Part shown: positions 52,614 through 61,607 of the stretch, piece by piece
Layout: every line of letters starts with the position of its first letter
How positions within the stretch are numbered: the stretch's first letter is position 1
Assembly: GCA_050031985.1 (NCBI GenBank)
Contig: JBNAIG010000011.1
Span: forward strand, 14,739-78,738
Direction: 5' to 3'
Length of the DNA stretch: 64,000 nucleotides
From: SZUA-368 sp028533045
GTDB taxonomy: Bacteria; Spirochaetota; Spirochaetia; DSM-2461
The notes under the pieces: model-generated
What the model was told of the DNA's origin: nothing
The model's database searches: none
Seen by the model: only the letters and a program-made list of their open reading frames with translations
Position numbers and translations under genes: made by a program

Positions 52614-54707
52614 ATGAAAAGGGGAATGCTTTTTTTAATTAGTATGATGTTCTTTTGGGCTTGTACCATGGACATGGAAACGGACAGTACTGCCGAAAGC
52701 AGTAGCAGCACAGACCATCCGGTTCGTGCCGTTGAGATGGGAGAGGATGGCGAGATCCTTCAGGTCGTAAAAGACGATGAGGGAGATTTAACTTTTTCCG
52801 TTACATATTATGAGTCAAAGAGTTACGTCCAGCTCTTTGTTGAGCGATCGGATGTTCAGTACTTGGTTCCCGAGATTAGCGATAGGGAAAGTATAGATGA
52901 CGATGCCTACACTTACAGCTATACCGAATCGGGGGATGATTACGAAGATGACGATACGGTGGAGTTCCGTTTTTACTCCTATGGTGAGGCGGGGCAGATT
53001 TACTCTCCCGGTCCCGATGAAAGTGACTGGTCCGAAGGGTACATTTATTCCGAAATTAGCGATGGAACCGATGACTCTATCGATTCGGATGATGATTCGG
53101 ATGAGAACTATTACTCTCTTGAAACGGTCTACATAGAGCCGGTGGGCGATGATGACGCCCGTTTCTCCATCCGGCTGAGCGAGCAGAAGACCCATGTTTA
53201 TCTTTTTGCCCGATGTAATGAAGTACAGGACTATGTGGTTATTGATCTACAGGACACGGGTGAAGTGGACAATGACGACGGAACTTACACTTACGAGTCT
53301 ACCCGTGACTCGGACTACAAAGAGGGAGACCTGCTGGAGGCCCGCTTTTACACTTATTCATCCGATTCAGGCCAGGTTTATTATCCCGGTTCCGGCGATG
53401 ATGACTGGACCTCCTACACCTATGGAGACGAGGTCGTTTACGGCAGTGAGGATGAGGACACCGGCGATACCACCACCGACGATGACACCGACGATGACAG
53501 CGAGGATGACAGCGAGGATGATTCTACTAGTGTGGATCTTATCGATCTTGACACCGACATGGAAATGACCTTTCAGTTTAGCAACAGCACCGATGAGTAC
53601 AGTGATGATGAAATCTATCTTATCATAATGGCACTCAACTCGGACAGCGACTGGTGTTATCTCCAGCCCGATGGAACCATGGTCGTGGTCGGGGAAGAGG
53701 ACGACAGTGAGGAATGGTATTATTGCCTGGGTGATATAGAGGGTTTTCAGGTTCCCTCCAGCATCTCTTCCGGACGATGTTATGTGTCCTATGAGGAACC
53801 TGTGATTCTCTCTACCGTTCTCGATGCCAATGATGATATTGGAATCGTTCAGCCCAATTTAGCCGACTCGGGCGATGAAAACCAGGAGATCTACTTTGAA
53901 TGGTTCGAATTTACCGTGGGTGACAATGCCTATTGGGGTAACACCACACAGGTGGATCAGTACTGCTTCTCCTATACCAAGTCACTTTACAATGATGATT
54001 TAGACCTTGTGAAAGAGGTGGGAATCGAAGAAGGGCGGGACGATATCTTTGACGCCTTTAAATCGATAACTCCCGAATCATTCCAGGTTCTGGTTCAGGA
54101 TTCCTTCCGGATTCTCGCTCCCTGTAAAGCGGAGGGGGGATTCTCCAATGACGATACCTACGGCGACTATATGGACGATTATGTCGATGAGGTTTGGGAA
54201 TTCCTGGGAGGAGAGCACGTGGTTCTTGACCATCCCTTAGGAAGATTTGTCTCAGAAATTATTGATGACGATTCGGAAACCTTGGAGTTTTATCTCTATG
54301 ACGACGAAGAGACGGATTTCTCCGAAGAAAACCGGGAAGGCGGTCCTTACGAAATCACCGCTCAGCCGACCAATGAAGAAGCTTTTGAAGGTTCCGGTGT
54401 TCTCGCATCGGGAGATACCTATGAGCTTTGTATCGAGGCTTGGATCTGTGCGGCCTTAAACAGGCATAATGCTACCGAATATGATGGTACTATCGGGGGG
54501 TATAAAGTGGCCAACTGGAACGATAGGGATACCTATTATCCAGAACCCTACGACGACAATGCGGCTAATCACTACTCCCGCTTCTGGCATGAGTACAGTG
54601 TTGACGGTTTGGCCTACGGATTCTGCTATGACGACGTAAACGATCAGTCCACTTTGCTTTATACCACCGATCCTCGAGCCGTGGTTATTGAACTGTTCTG
54701 GAATTAA
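52614..54707 (+). CDS. Acidic lipoprotein with duplicated N-terminal module and GH64-like domain
   Basis: 697 residues: lipoprotein signal (MMFFWAC), two ~110-residue beta modules (about 45-150 and 165-265), each ending in YSPG/YYPG, W and a Tyr-rich strand, a Thr/Asp/Glu linker (about 280-310, coded by a GAT/GAC run), then a C-terminal domain. The latter shows TTQVDQYCFSY and, near the end, HEYSVDGLAYGFCYDDVNDQS and IELFW, as in GH64 beta-1,3-glucanases. I infer a surface beta-glucan-binding or -cleaving protein. AGGAGGAG precedes the ATG. No sugar-transport gene is adjacent. Confidence 0.68.
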   Translation: MKRGMLFLISMMFFWACTMDMETDSTAESSSSTDHPVRAVEMGEDGEILQVVKDDEGDLTFSVTYYESKSYVQLFVERSDVQYLVPEISDRESIDDDAYTYSYTESGDDYEDDDTVEFRFYSYGEAGQIYSPGPDESDWSEGYIYSEISDGTDDSIDSDDDSDENYYSLETVYIEPVGDDDARFSIRLSEQKTHVYLFARCNEVQDYVVIDLQDTGEVDNDDGTYTYESTRDSDYKEGDLLEARFYTYSSDSGQVYYPGSGDDDWTSYTYGDEVVYGSEDEDTGDTTTDDDTDDDSEDDSEDDSTSVDLIDLDTDMEMTFQFSNSTDEYSDDEIYLIIMALNSDSDWCYLQPDGTMVVVGEEDDSEEWYYCLGDIEGFQVPSSISSGRCYVSYEEPVILSTVLDANDDIGIVQPNLADSGDENQEIYFEWFEFTVGDNAYWGNTTQVDQYCFSYTKSLYNDDLDLVKEVGIEEGRDDIFDAFKSITPESFQVLVQDSFRILAPCKAEGGFSNDDTYGDYMDDYVDEVWEFLGGEHVVLDHPLGRFVSEIIDDDSETLEFYLYDDEETDFSEENREGGPYEITAQPTNEEAFEGSGVLASGDTYELCIEAWICAALNRHNATEYDGTIGGYKVANWNDRDTYYPEPYDDNAANHYSRFWHEYSVDGLAYGFCYDDVNDQSTLLYTTDPRAVVIELFWN

Positions 54708-54747
54708 TCATAGAACTTGACTTTTAATTTGCCGATTCAAGAAATTA

Positions 54748-54821
54748 AGCCCCCTTTTGAACGGGTATTTTATGCCATATGAAAAGAGAATGGCAAAGGA
54801 TACCATGTTTGACAGGGGGCT
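54748..54821. repeat. 74-nt nested palindrome between convergent genes
   Basis: Three nested stems: AGCCCCCT / AGGGGGCT (54748-54755, 54814-54821), GGTAT / ATACC (54764-54768, 54800-54804) and TGCCAT / ATGGCA (54773-54778, 54790-54795) with an 11-base loop. No T-tract. It could be a structured RNA, a transcription end or a small mobile element. Confidence 0.6.
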
Positions 54822-54841
54822 GTAGTCGTCGATGCGGTGGT

Positions 54842-56911
54842 TTAGTCAATCTTAAACTTATCTACCTCGCCGTTAAGTTCTTCTATGCTGTCCCGGTTCT
54901 GAATAGTAATGCTATTGGAGTTCAGAACCGCCCGGCTCATATTGCCCGTGTTGGAAACAATTCCCTCAACTCCCTCCACGATTTTAGAGGTGATTTCCCT
55001 GAGCTTATCCATATCAGCCATGACCTGATCACTTCCCAGATACATGGTCTGGGAACCCGATTTAACCTCGCTGGTGATAGTATTCAGTTCCTGTACAACC
55101 TGGAGAATCTGGGAATTTCCCGTATTCAGCTCGTCCAGGGCGGATTTTATCATCCTTTCCTGATTATCCACTTCGCCCAGAAGATGGTAGATCTTCTCAT
55201 ACTGACTCTGGGAGCTGTCGGAGGCCGTAGAAACCAGGTCTATGCTGTTTTTTAGTTTTCCCAGTACATCGGAGATGGATTTGGCTTCCAGGGCGGAACT
55301 CTCCGCCAGTTTTCCAATCTCCGTAGCCACAACGGCAAAACCCCGTCCCGCTTCCCCCGCATGGGCCGCTTCTATGGAGGCGTTCATGGAGAGGAGATTT
55401 GTCTGTTCGGCAATTTCCGTAATCACGTCACTCGCCTGGAGAAGCCCTTCCGATTCCTGGGCAATGGTGGCAACAAAGGAAGATACCTCATCAATATTGG
55501 TTCTTCCCTTTTCCGAAGCTTCCAGAAGGCGGGACATGGAGGCGGCATTTTTGTCCAGACCGTTGGTAATGGAAAGGAGGTTTCGTGTCATCTCCTCTAT
55601 GGAGGCAGAGGCTTCAATCACCGAGGCGGACTGATTCTCTATCTGTCCGTTAAGATGGGAAATCGCTTCCCTAATTGTATCCACCGCTTCATTGGTTCTA
55701 TCCACCGTACTGTTTTGCTGATTGATTTCTTCATTAATACTATTCAGGCTGTCGGATATACCGTCCACCGATGTAACCGTATCTTCCATATTGGAGGCCA
55801 GGTCGTTTCCTATATGGGAAAGGACATTGGTATTTTTTTTGATAACACCCACCATACTGGATATCTTCTGGATCGTATGGTTAAAGTGGAGGGACATTTT
55901 GCCTATTTCATCGCTGCTGTCTACCGTGAGCCGCTGGGTCAGGTCGCCCTCATCTTCCGCAATGGACCGGAGGATATTGGTCGTATCCCTAATGGGTTTG
56001 ACCACCACCTTTCTGAGGACAATAAAGAGAATGGCAAAGAGTACGAGAAAACAGATGGCCAGAGCGATGAAAAGAACCAGGATAATTCGGCGGGTATTTT
56101 CCCAGAGTTCGCTTGCTTCGTAGCTAACTCCTAAAAACCACTCGAAATCATTAAATTTACTGTAGTAAAAGGTTTTTTCACTATCACCCGGATTATAGGA
56201 AAGTTCTCCCTGTTTTCTGTTATGATCAAGAGTAAAGGGGGCGTCCGTAAAAATCAGCTCCTCCTTTTGGTGGGCTACGACTTTGTTATCCTGGTTAATA
56301 ATGAGGGGATAGCCGGTTTTACCTACTCGGTTGTTCTTTATGAAGTTATCAGAAATGGACGTGAGGTTTATGGGGCATCCCAGATACCCTATCAATTCGC
56401 CCATTTCGTCGTGAACCAGGGAGATAACCATGAGTACGGGAAGCCCGGTGACCGGTGATTGATAGATTTCGTTTTCTATGTAGACTTTTCCTTGAAAACC
56501 CTGGATCTTGGACCACCAGGGCATCCCCTGGTCACTGATGTTCAAGCCTTGGGGAACCGTATGGGCCACGGACATGGCTTTCCTGTCAAATACAACTACC
56601 GCATCGAGAATTCCCGTTTCTGCGAATATTCCTTTAAGAAGTTGGGTCGTTTCCGAAAAGTCTTTCGAAAGGAATTCCTCGCGGATTACCTTGTTCTCCG
56701 AAGAGAGTGCCGCCACAATGGCTATATCCTGTATCTGTTTCTCCATGATCTGTATCATTGTTTCCGAGAGGGTGTAGGAATTTTCCCTGTAGGAGGCCTT
56801 TTGATCCCTGCTTACGATGAGTGATACAACGAGAGATGTGGTGATAATAAAAAAGACGTTGACCGGAATGAGCAGGAGAAAGAGTTTTCTCTGCAGTTTT
56901 AAATCTTTCAT
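54842..56911 (-). CDS. Methyl-accepting chemotaxis protein
   Basis: 689 residues from the ATG at 56911 (the ORF opens from a TTG at 56956; GGGGT lies five bases before the chosen ATG). TM1 near 10-30, a Cache sensing domain (about 35-275), TM2, HAMP, and a long coiled signalling domain with the hairpin tip ITEIAEQTNLLSMNASIEAA then HAGEAGRGFAVVATEIGKLAE. It should sense a small ligand outside and control CheA. No che gene is nearby. A good promoter lies at 56945-56974. Confidence 0.92.
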   Translation of the reverse strand: MKDLKLQRKLFLLLIPVNVFFIITTSLVVSLIVSRDQKASYRENSYTLSETMIQIMEKQIQDIAIVAALSSENKVIREEFLSKDFSETTQLLKGIFAETGILDAVVVFDRKAMSVAHTVPQGLNISDQGMPWWSKIQGFQGKVYIENEIYQSPVTGLPVLMVISLVHDEMGELIGYLGCPINLTSISDNFIKNNRVGKTGYPLIINQDNKVVAHQKEELIFTDAPFTLDHNRKQGELSYNPGDSEKTFYYSKFNDFEWFLGVSYEASELWENTRRIILVLFIALAICFLVLFAILFIVLRKVVVKPIRDTTNILRSIAEDEGDLTQRLTVDSSDEIGKMSLHFNHTIQKISSMVGVIKKNTNVLSHIGNDLASNMEDTVTSVDGISDSLNSINEEINQQNSTVDRTNEAVDTIREAISHLNGQIENQSASVIEASASIEEMTRNLLSITNGLDKNAASMSRLLEASEKGRTNIDEVSSFVATIAQESEGLLQASDVITEIAEQTNLLSMNASIEAAHAGEAGRGFAVVATEIGKLAESSALEAKSISDVLGKLKNSIDLVSTASDSSQSQYEKIYHLLGEVDNQERMIKSALDELNTGNSQILQVVQELNTITSEVKSGSQTMYLGSDQVMADMDKLREITSKIVEGVEGIVSNTGNMSRAVLNSNSITIQNRDSIEELNGEVDKFKID

Positions 56912-56944
56912 TTTGAACCCCATTTGTATTTTTTTCTTATAAAT

Positions 56945-56974
56945 ATTATAAGCCAAACAGGATCAAAATGCCAA
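56945..56974 (-). promoter_or_regulatory. Sigma-70-type promoter of the chemoreceptor gene
   Basis: Minus strand: TTGGCA (56974-56969), 18 bases, TATAAT (56950-56945). Leader about 27 nt, unlike the leaderless genes. Confidence 0.65.
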
Positions 56975-56985
56975 AATCAGCTCAA

Positions 56986-58137
56986 TCAGTCCTTCTTCTC
57001 TTCCTTGGGCACATAAAGATGCTCATGGGTCTCGTGGAGCAGGGCCTTTAAGTCGACGCCTTCGGGCACTCGGGACACATCTACCTTCTCTACCAATTCG
57101 GGGAAAGCCAGGCTTCCCGTAACCCAATGGTCGTCGGGGCTGTGTCCGTTATAGCGGTACCGGGCGAATTCGGTCATGTCAAAACATTTCCATAGGGATC
57201 GGAGCCGCAGAAATTCGGGAATATTGATGCCCGTAGGGTCTTCCTGTTGTCCATAGCCCTCAAAGGAGCTGTAGGGATCTTCCAGGTAACGTTGGTCCAA
57301 TCGGCATTGAATCTCCCTATCCAGACGGGGGAGGGGTAGGCTCAGGGGAAAAAGGCCTTCCATCTCCTTAAAGTGAGACTCTTCGGTAATGCCAAAGCTC
57401 AGGGTATGTACCGCCGGTGTGCCCAGGCAAAAGCGGGCGTTCCACTGGATGGGGGTGTAGGGTTCTGTCAGAGAACGGAGCAGGGGAGGGGCCTTGTAGA
57501 GTTGGCCCCCCTTGTCGTTGGGAGAGATGATAAAGACTCCCATGTCCTTTAATTCCGCCAGGTCTATGGCCGCCCGGTTTCGCTGGAAGAAGTAGTAGTA
57601 ATGAAGATTGACAAATTCAAAAAGGTCCGTGCGAATGGCGTCGGAAATGACTTCCACCCGCCCGTGGCTGCTAAATCCCACGTGACCGATGAGCCCCTCT
57701 TCCTTTAACTTAAGAAGTTCCTCCACCGCACCGCCTGTGGCGCAGGAAGAGTCCAGTAAAGCCCGGTTGTTAAGTCCGTGCCAGGCGTAGAAGTCAAAGT
57801 GGTCCGTACCCAGGACTTCCAGCTGCTCCTCAATAAGGGGGCGGACTTCCTCGGCGGTGGCTGGATTTCCCTTGGTCATAAGGAAATAATTATCCCGGGG
57901 GACGGCCAGTTCTTTGAAGGCCATTCCCATGGCGTGTTCGCTTTTCATGTAGCCATAGGCCGTTTCTATAAGGTTAATTCCCCCGTCCAGGGCTCTTTTG
58001 AGAGAGAATATCGCATTGTCCAGGGTTTCCCGGGGGATCTCGTTTTTGGGTTTTTCCCAGCCCTTTGTGAATCTCATTCCTCCCAGGGTAATGACACTTA
58101 CTTCTTTTTCTGTCTTTCCAAATCGTCGGTATTCCAT
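56986..58137 (-). CDS. Aldo/keto reductase
   Basis: 383 residues, longer than the ~320 usual. TIM barrel start RRFGKTEKEVSVITLGGMRF, catalytic Tyr in ETAYGYMKSE, Lys in LMTKGNP and His in FYAWHGL, so the D-Y-K-H tetrad is close to complete. The C-terminal ~110 residues (after FGITEESHFKEMEG) are an extra helical domain with no Cys cluster, unlike the 4Fe-4S AKR class that also has such a tail. Substrate unknown. GAGAGGAAGG precedes the ATG. Confidence 0.83.
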   Translation of the reverse strand: MEYRRFGKTEKEVSVITLGGMRFTKGWEKPKNEIPRETLDNAIFSLKRALDGGINLIETAYGYMKSEHAMGMAFKELAVPRDNYFLMTKGNPATAEEVRPLIEEQLEVLGTDHFDFYAWHGLNNRALLDSSCATGGAVEELLKLKEEGLIGHVGFSSHGRVEVISDAIRTDLFEFVNLHYYYFFQRNRAAIDLAELKDMGVFIISPNDKGGQLYKAPPLLRSLTEPYTPIQWNARFCLGTPAVHTLSFGITEESHFKEMEGLFPLSLPLPRLDREIQCRLDQRYLEDPYSSFEGYGQQEDPTGINIPEFLRLRSLWKCFDMTEFARYRYNGHSPDDHWVTGSLAFPELVEKVDVSRVPEGVDLKALLHETHEHLYVPKEEKKD

Positions 58138-58221
58138 GGCCCTTCCTCTCTCGGCTCAATTAAACCATCTTCCTTTTGAATGATCAAGGTAGGATGTAAA
58201 TATGATAATTATGGTTTCTGT

Positions 58222-58236
58222 ATACATAAAATGTAT
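58222..58236. promoter_or_regulatory. Palindrome upstream of the sugar kinase gene
   Basis: ATACAT, AAA, ATGTAT, about 95 bp before the kinase start. A GntR- or LacI-type operator is possible; no matching regulator is in the window. Confidence 0.35.
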
Positions 58237-58331
58237 TCATAAATTTATTTGCTATTAGGACTTGTCATAAAAGGCTTTCATGATTATTATGCCCATGGCG
58301 GGCCTGTTCCCCCCTTAAGGAGATTATCAGT

Positions 58332-59291
58332 ATGGATAAAAATTTGGATGTCATCACTTTTGGAGAATCTATGGTTCTCTTTAGCCCCGGGGACAAGGGC
58401 CCTCTGCGGCACATTCACAATTTTACCAAGTCCATTGCCGGCGCCGAGTCGAATGTGGCTATTGCCATGAGCCGATTGGGTAACAGCGTGGGGTGGTTCT
58501 CCAAGGTGGGAGACGATGAGTTTGGTCGCTACCTGCAGTTTATGATTCGCGGAGAAGGGGTCGATGTTTCCCGGGTAACCCTGGATGAGGAACATAAGAC
58601 GGGCCTTCTTTTTAAGGAACTCTTTGAGCACGTAAACCCTAACGTTTACTACTACCGCCAAAATTCCGCCGCCAGCTACATTTCCCCTGCCGACCTGGAT
58701 CGTGAGTATATTCAGAGCGCGAAAATCCTTCATATAACGGGAATTACCCCCGCCATTAGCCAAAGTGCCAAAGAGGCGACCCTTGAGGCTATTAAAATCG
58801 CCAAAGAAGCAGGTGTTAAGGTCTCCTTTGACCCCAATATTCGCTTGAAGCTCTGGTCCGAGGAAGAAGCGAAGGAGACGATCCTGGATATCTGCCGGAA
58901 CGTGGACATCCTTTTTCCCGGTATTGATGAATCTGAGCTGCTTTTGGGTACCACCGATGTAAAGGAGATCCTTAAGGCTTTCCATGACATGGGAATTAGC
59001 GAGATTGCCCTTAAGCTTGGTAAAAAGGGCTGTATGGTTTCCCATGGGAAAGAGGCCGACTTTATCCCGGGGTACACGGTGGAACAGGTGGAAGACAGTG
59101 TGGGTGCCGGAGACGGATTTGCCGCCGGATACCTGAGCAGCCGCATCAAGGGCTGTACCATACAGGAAGCGGGTGATTTCGCCAACGGGGTTGGGGCCAT
59201 GGCCACCCTTGTAAGGGGCGACAGCGAGGGGTTTCCCACCTATCAGCAGCTCCTGGCCTTTACGGGGAAAATCAAGAGCGTCGACAGATAG
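58332..59291 (+). CDS. kdgK: PfkB-family sugar kinase, likely 2-keto-3-deoxygluconate kinase
   Basis: 319 residues. PfkB fold with FGESMVLFSP, the substrate loop GAESNVAIAMSRLG, and the ATP/base motif DSVGAGDGFAAGYL with its catalytic Asp. The YYYRQNSAASYISPADLD segment fits KDG kinases, which phosphorylate KDG before aldol cleavage. TTAAGGAG precedes the ATG. Together with uxaE this supports a hexuronate route, though the two genes lie 40 kb apart. Other PfkB sugars cannot be excluded. Confidence 0.8.
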   Translation: MDKNLDVITFGESMVLFSPGDKGPLRHIHNFTKSIAGAESNVAIAMSRLGNSVGWFSKVGDDEFGRYLQFMIRGEGVDVSRVTLDEEHKTGLLFKELFEHVNPNVYYYRQNSAASYISPADLDREYIQSAKILHITGITPAISQSAKEATLEAIKIAKEAGVKVSFDPNIRLKLWSEEEAKETILDICRNVDILFPGIDESELLLGTTDVKEILKAFHDMGISEIALKLGKKGCMVSHGKEADFIPGYTVEQVEDSVGAGDGFAAGYLSSRIKGCTIQEAGDFANGVGAMATLVRGDSEGFPTYQQLLAFTGKIKSVDR

Positions 59292-59409
59292 AATTGATAA
59301 TGATTTTCTCTGTTATCAACGATATAATAAGTATTAAAGGTTATTTTACAGGCCTATTTTACTAGCATTTTTAAATAGATGGGTTTATATTGTGAGTAAA
59401 GGAGATTGT

Positions 59410-59586
59410 ATGGAAGCAAGAGTGGCCACTATTGTTAAGGAGATTATTAGATCTGGCACAGAATCTGAAAAGAGACATCTTGTCGATGGTGATTCTAAAG
59501 ATGTAAGTTTTTCTTATGACAATAATAATTATACTGTTGTTTCCAAGTTGCCTAAGGGTATTTTAACTGTTAAAATTCCCAGGTAA
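59410..59586 (+). CDS. Small hypothetical protein of AT-rich cassette
   Basis: 58 residues from the ATG at 59410, six bases after AAGGAG; a GTG at 59392 would be upstream of that site and is not preferred. It has a short N-terminal helix (VATIVKEIIRSG) then strands (VSFSYDNNNYTVV, GILTVKIP) and no membrane segment. AT-rich. Its stop lies 8 bp before the membrane-anchored partner, so they form a two-gene unit. No family recognised. Confidence 0.6.
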   Translation: MEARVATIVKEIIRSGTESEKRHLVDGDSKDVSFSYDNNNYTVVSKLPKGILTVKIPR

Positions 59587-59594
59587 GAATCTTT

Positions 59595-60491
59595 TTGCAG
59601 TTAGCATTATCTTCTTTACTTGTATTACTTATTATTTTACCGGGGATTCTTTTTCGTTATTTCTATAGAAAAGGATTTTGGACGTGTCCGGTATATCTTT
59701 CTCATTTAACAAATGAAATATTATATGGCGTGATATTTTCTATTGTTTTACATAGTCTTTTTTATCATGTTATCCTAAGTAAGTCCGAATATTCATATGA
59801 TTTTTACATACTCCTTTCTCTGGTAAGTGGTAATGTAGATGAAGGTAATATTCAGTTCATTTCAAGAAATATCAAAGATTATTTTTTTGTTATTTTAAGA
59901 TATTTTACTGTTATTAATATTTCATCAGCTGCTTTAGGACTTGCTGTACACTCTTTTGTACGGGAGTTAAAATTAGACTTAAAAATTCCTTTTTTGAGAT
60001 TTAATAACGAGTGGTATTACCTATTAAGAGGCGAAAGTTGGGTTATAAGCGATCTCAATGAATTAAAGTTCTTAAAAAGGTTATTTTCTAACATTTCTAC
60101 AATAAATTACTATTTGAGGAAAATATATCCGGAAGTTTCAGTCGTAATTGAGCAGAGTGGGGAAAGTTTTTTATATAATGGGATTGTTGAAGATTTTAAT
60201 TATTCCAAAGATGGATTGCTTGAAAAAATAATAATGACTTATTCTTCAAGAAGAAAACTGTCTGATGATGGTACAAATAGGACATCAACAGATAAAACAA
60301 CCTCAAAGAAAGAGAGTAGAAGCGATGATCGCTACTATCCAATCGAAGGGGAATACTTGATCATTAATTATTGTGACATTAAAACTCTTAATATCAACTA
60401 TAAATTTATCTTTGATGATAAAGAATTTAAAGCACTTGAAAGAAATATCGAAAAAATGAAAGAAGCAGATAAAGGGCATAACTCTAAATAG
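59595..60491 (+). CDS. Membrane-anchored protein of uncharacterised two-gene cassette
   Basis: 298 residues from a TTG start at 59595. Two or three N-terminal membrane segments (LALSSLLVLLIILPGILFR and two more to about residue 115), then a cytoplasmic part with FLRFNNEWYYLLRGE and, near the C-terminus, FLYNGIVEDFNYSKDGLLEKI and INYCDIKTLNINYKF, which I recall as a recurrent but unnamed family with an SH3-like C-terminal unit. Strongly AT-rich next to tRNA-Ala. Function unknown; possible roles in envelope sensing or defence are speculation. Confidence 0.68.
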   Translation: MQLALSSLLVLLIILPGILFRYFYRKGFWTCPVYLSHLTNEILYGVIFSIVLHSLFYHVILSKSEYSYDFYILLSLVSGNVDEGNIQFISRNIKDYFFVILRYFTVINISSAALGLAVHSFVRELKLDLKIPFLRFNNEWYYLLRGESWVISDLNELKFLKRLFSNISTINYYLRKIYPEVSVVIEQSGESFLYNGIVEDFNYSKDGLLEKIIMTYSSRRKLSDDGTNRTSTDKTTSKKESRSDDRYYPIEGEYLIINYCDIKTLNINYKFIFDDKEFKALERNIEKMKEADKGHNSK

Positions 60492-60512
60492 AAAACACTT
60501 TAACCCTCAGGG

Positions 60513-60540
60513 CATAAAAAAACCATCCCGAAGGATGGTT
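60513..60540 (-). terminator. Terminator of tRNA-Ala
   Basis: On the minus strand, AACCATCC, loop TTCG, GGATGGTT, then six T. Very stable; also lies after the AT-rich cassette on the other strand. Confidence 0.9.
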
Positions 60541-60546
60541 ATGTTT

Positions 60547-60620
<74 letters not shown>

Positions 60621-60726
60621 AAAGCGATTAAGAATATAACCGATAGGCCAAAAAGGGTCAACCCCGTTTTAATCTTTTTTTTTATCATTATGAGAAGCAC
60701 CGCCGATAAGAATAAAAGGTGGAAAG

Positions 60727-60864
60727 ATGAAACGCATAGGTAAGGGCAAACTGCAAAAAATCATAACCATCGACGAGGAACTGAACAAGATTCAGGACCT
60801 CCTCGACGCCCGGCGGGTGACCAATGGCGAGGCGGGGTCGCTGCCAACGGGGAATCGCTTATGA
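60727..60864 (+). pseudogene. 5' remnant of a GAF-HD-GYP gene (45-codon leader)
   Basis: MKRIGKGKLQKIITIDEEL and then NKIQDLLDARRVTNGEAGS match the start of a known GAF-HD-GYP family (helix, then the beginning of the GAF domain, as in the gene at 2130: LILDECQRLTHADAG). The ORF breaks off after GNRL, where the GAF body should continue, and its TGA overlaps the HD-GYP ATG (ATGA). A stretch of ~130-150 codons and the frame appear deleted. It could still be translated as a 45-residue peptide coupled to the HD-GYP gene. Confidence 0.6.
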
Positions 60865-61607
60865 TTACCGACATGTACGAACCCTTTGTGATGCACTTTG
60901 CCTCCTCCGCCACGCTGGCTTTGCAGAGGGCCCGCATGACCCGGACCCTCCTTTTGCGCATGATTCGCATGGCCGGACTCCGTGACCCCAAGGAAACGGG
61001 AGCCCACGTAAACCGGGTGGGAGCCTATTCGGTGGAACTTTACGAAGCCTGGGCAAAGGCTCGGTCCATTCCGGAGGAGGAGATTACAAGGGTAAAGGAT
61101 ATTTTTCGCATGGTGGCCATGCTTCATGACATCGGTAAGGTGGCCATTCCCGATAATATTCTTAAAAAAGCGGGCCAGCTGAACGAAGAGGAATTCCAGA
61201 TAATGAAGACCCACACCTGGCAGGGGGCCCGAATTATGGGAGAAAGCGAATCCCCCATGGATTCCATGGCTATTGAAGTGGCCCTGCGCCATCATGAACA
61301 CTGGGACGGCACCGGTTACCCCGGCCGCATAGATGTGGAGACCGGCCGGAGGCTCGATGAAAATGATACATCCGGATTAAAAGGGGAGGAGATTCCCATC
61401 TTTGCCCGGATCGTTTCCATTGCCGATGTCTACGATGCTCTTATTTCTACGCGGGTCTACAAAAAAGCCTGGAAGGAAGAAGAGGTTATAGGGGCCATTC
61501 TGGAGCAGAAGGGCCGTCAGTTTGATCCGGAGTTAGTCGATCTGTTTATGGAAATCCTGCCCACCATCAAGCATGTGCAGGAAAAGTATCCCGATCAGGA
61601 AGAGTAG
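60861..61607 (+). CDS. HD-GYP protein lacking its GAF domain
   Basis: 248 residues: a short helix (YEPFVMHFASSATLALQRA), which in homologues is the last helix of the GAF domain, then HD-GYP with MLHDIGKVAIP, HHEHWDGTGYP and a ~15-residue insert before LKGEEIPIFARIVSIADVYDA. The HD, HHE and GYP motifs are intact, so c-di-GMP hydrolysis may persist without the sensory domain. It begins with ATGA overlap of the leader ORF and has no other ribosome site, so it depends on coupled translation. Overlaps the DRTGG gene by 13 bp at the end. Confidence 0.85.
   Translation: MITDMYEPFVMHFASSATLALQRARMTRTLLLRMIRMAGLRDPKETGAHVNRVGAYSVELYEAWAKARSIPEEEITRVKDIFRMVAMLHDIGKVAIPDNILKKAGQLNEEEFQIMKTHTWQGARIMGESESPMDSMAIEVALRHHEHWDGTGYPGRIDVETGRRLDENDTSGLKGEEIPIFARIVSIADVYDALISTRVYKKAWKEEEVIGAILEQKGRQFDPELVDLFMEILPTIKHVQEKYPDQEE

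Noticed and set aside
53440..53530. Tandem repeat or CRISPR-like array
   Set aside because: The GAT/GAC-rich run is in frame and encodes the Asp/Glu linker of the lipoprotein; there are no spacers.
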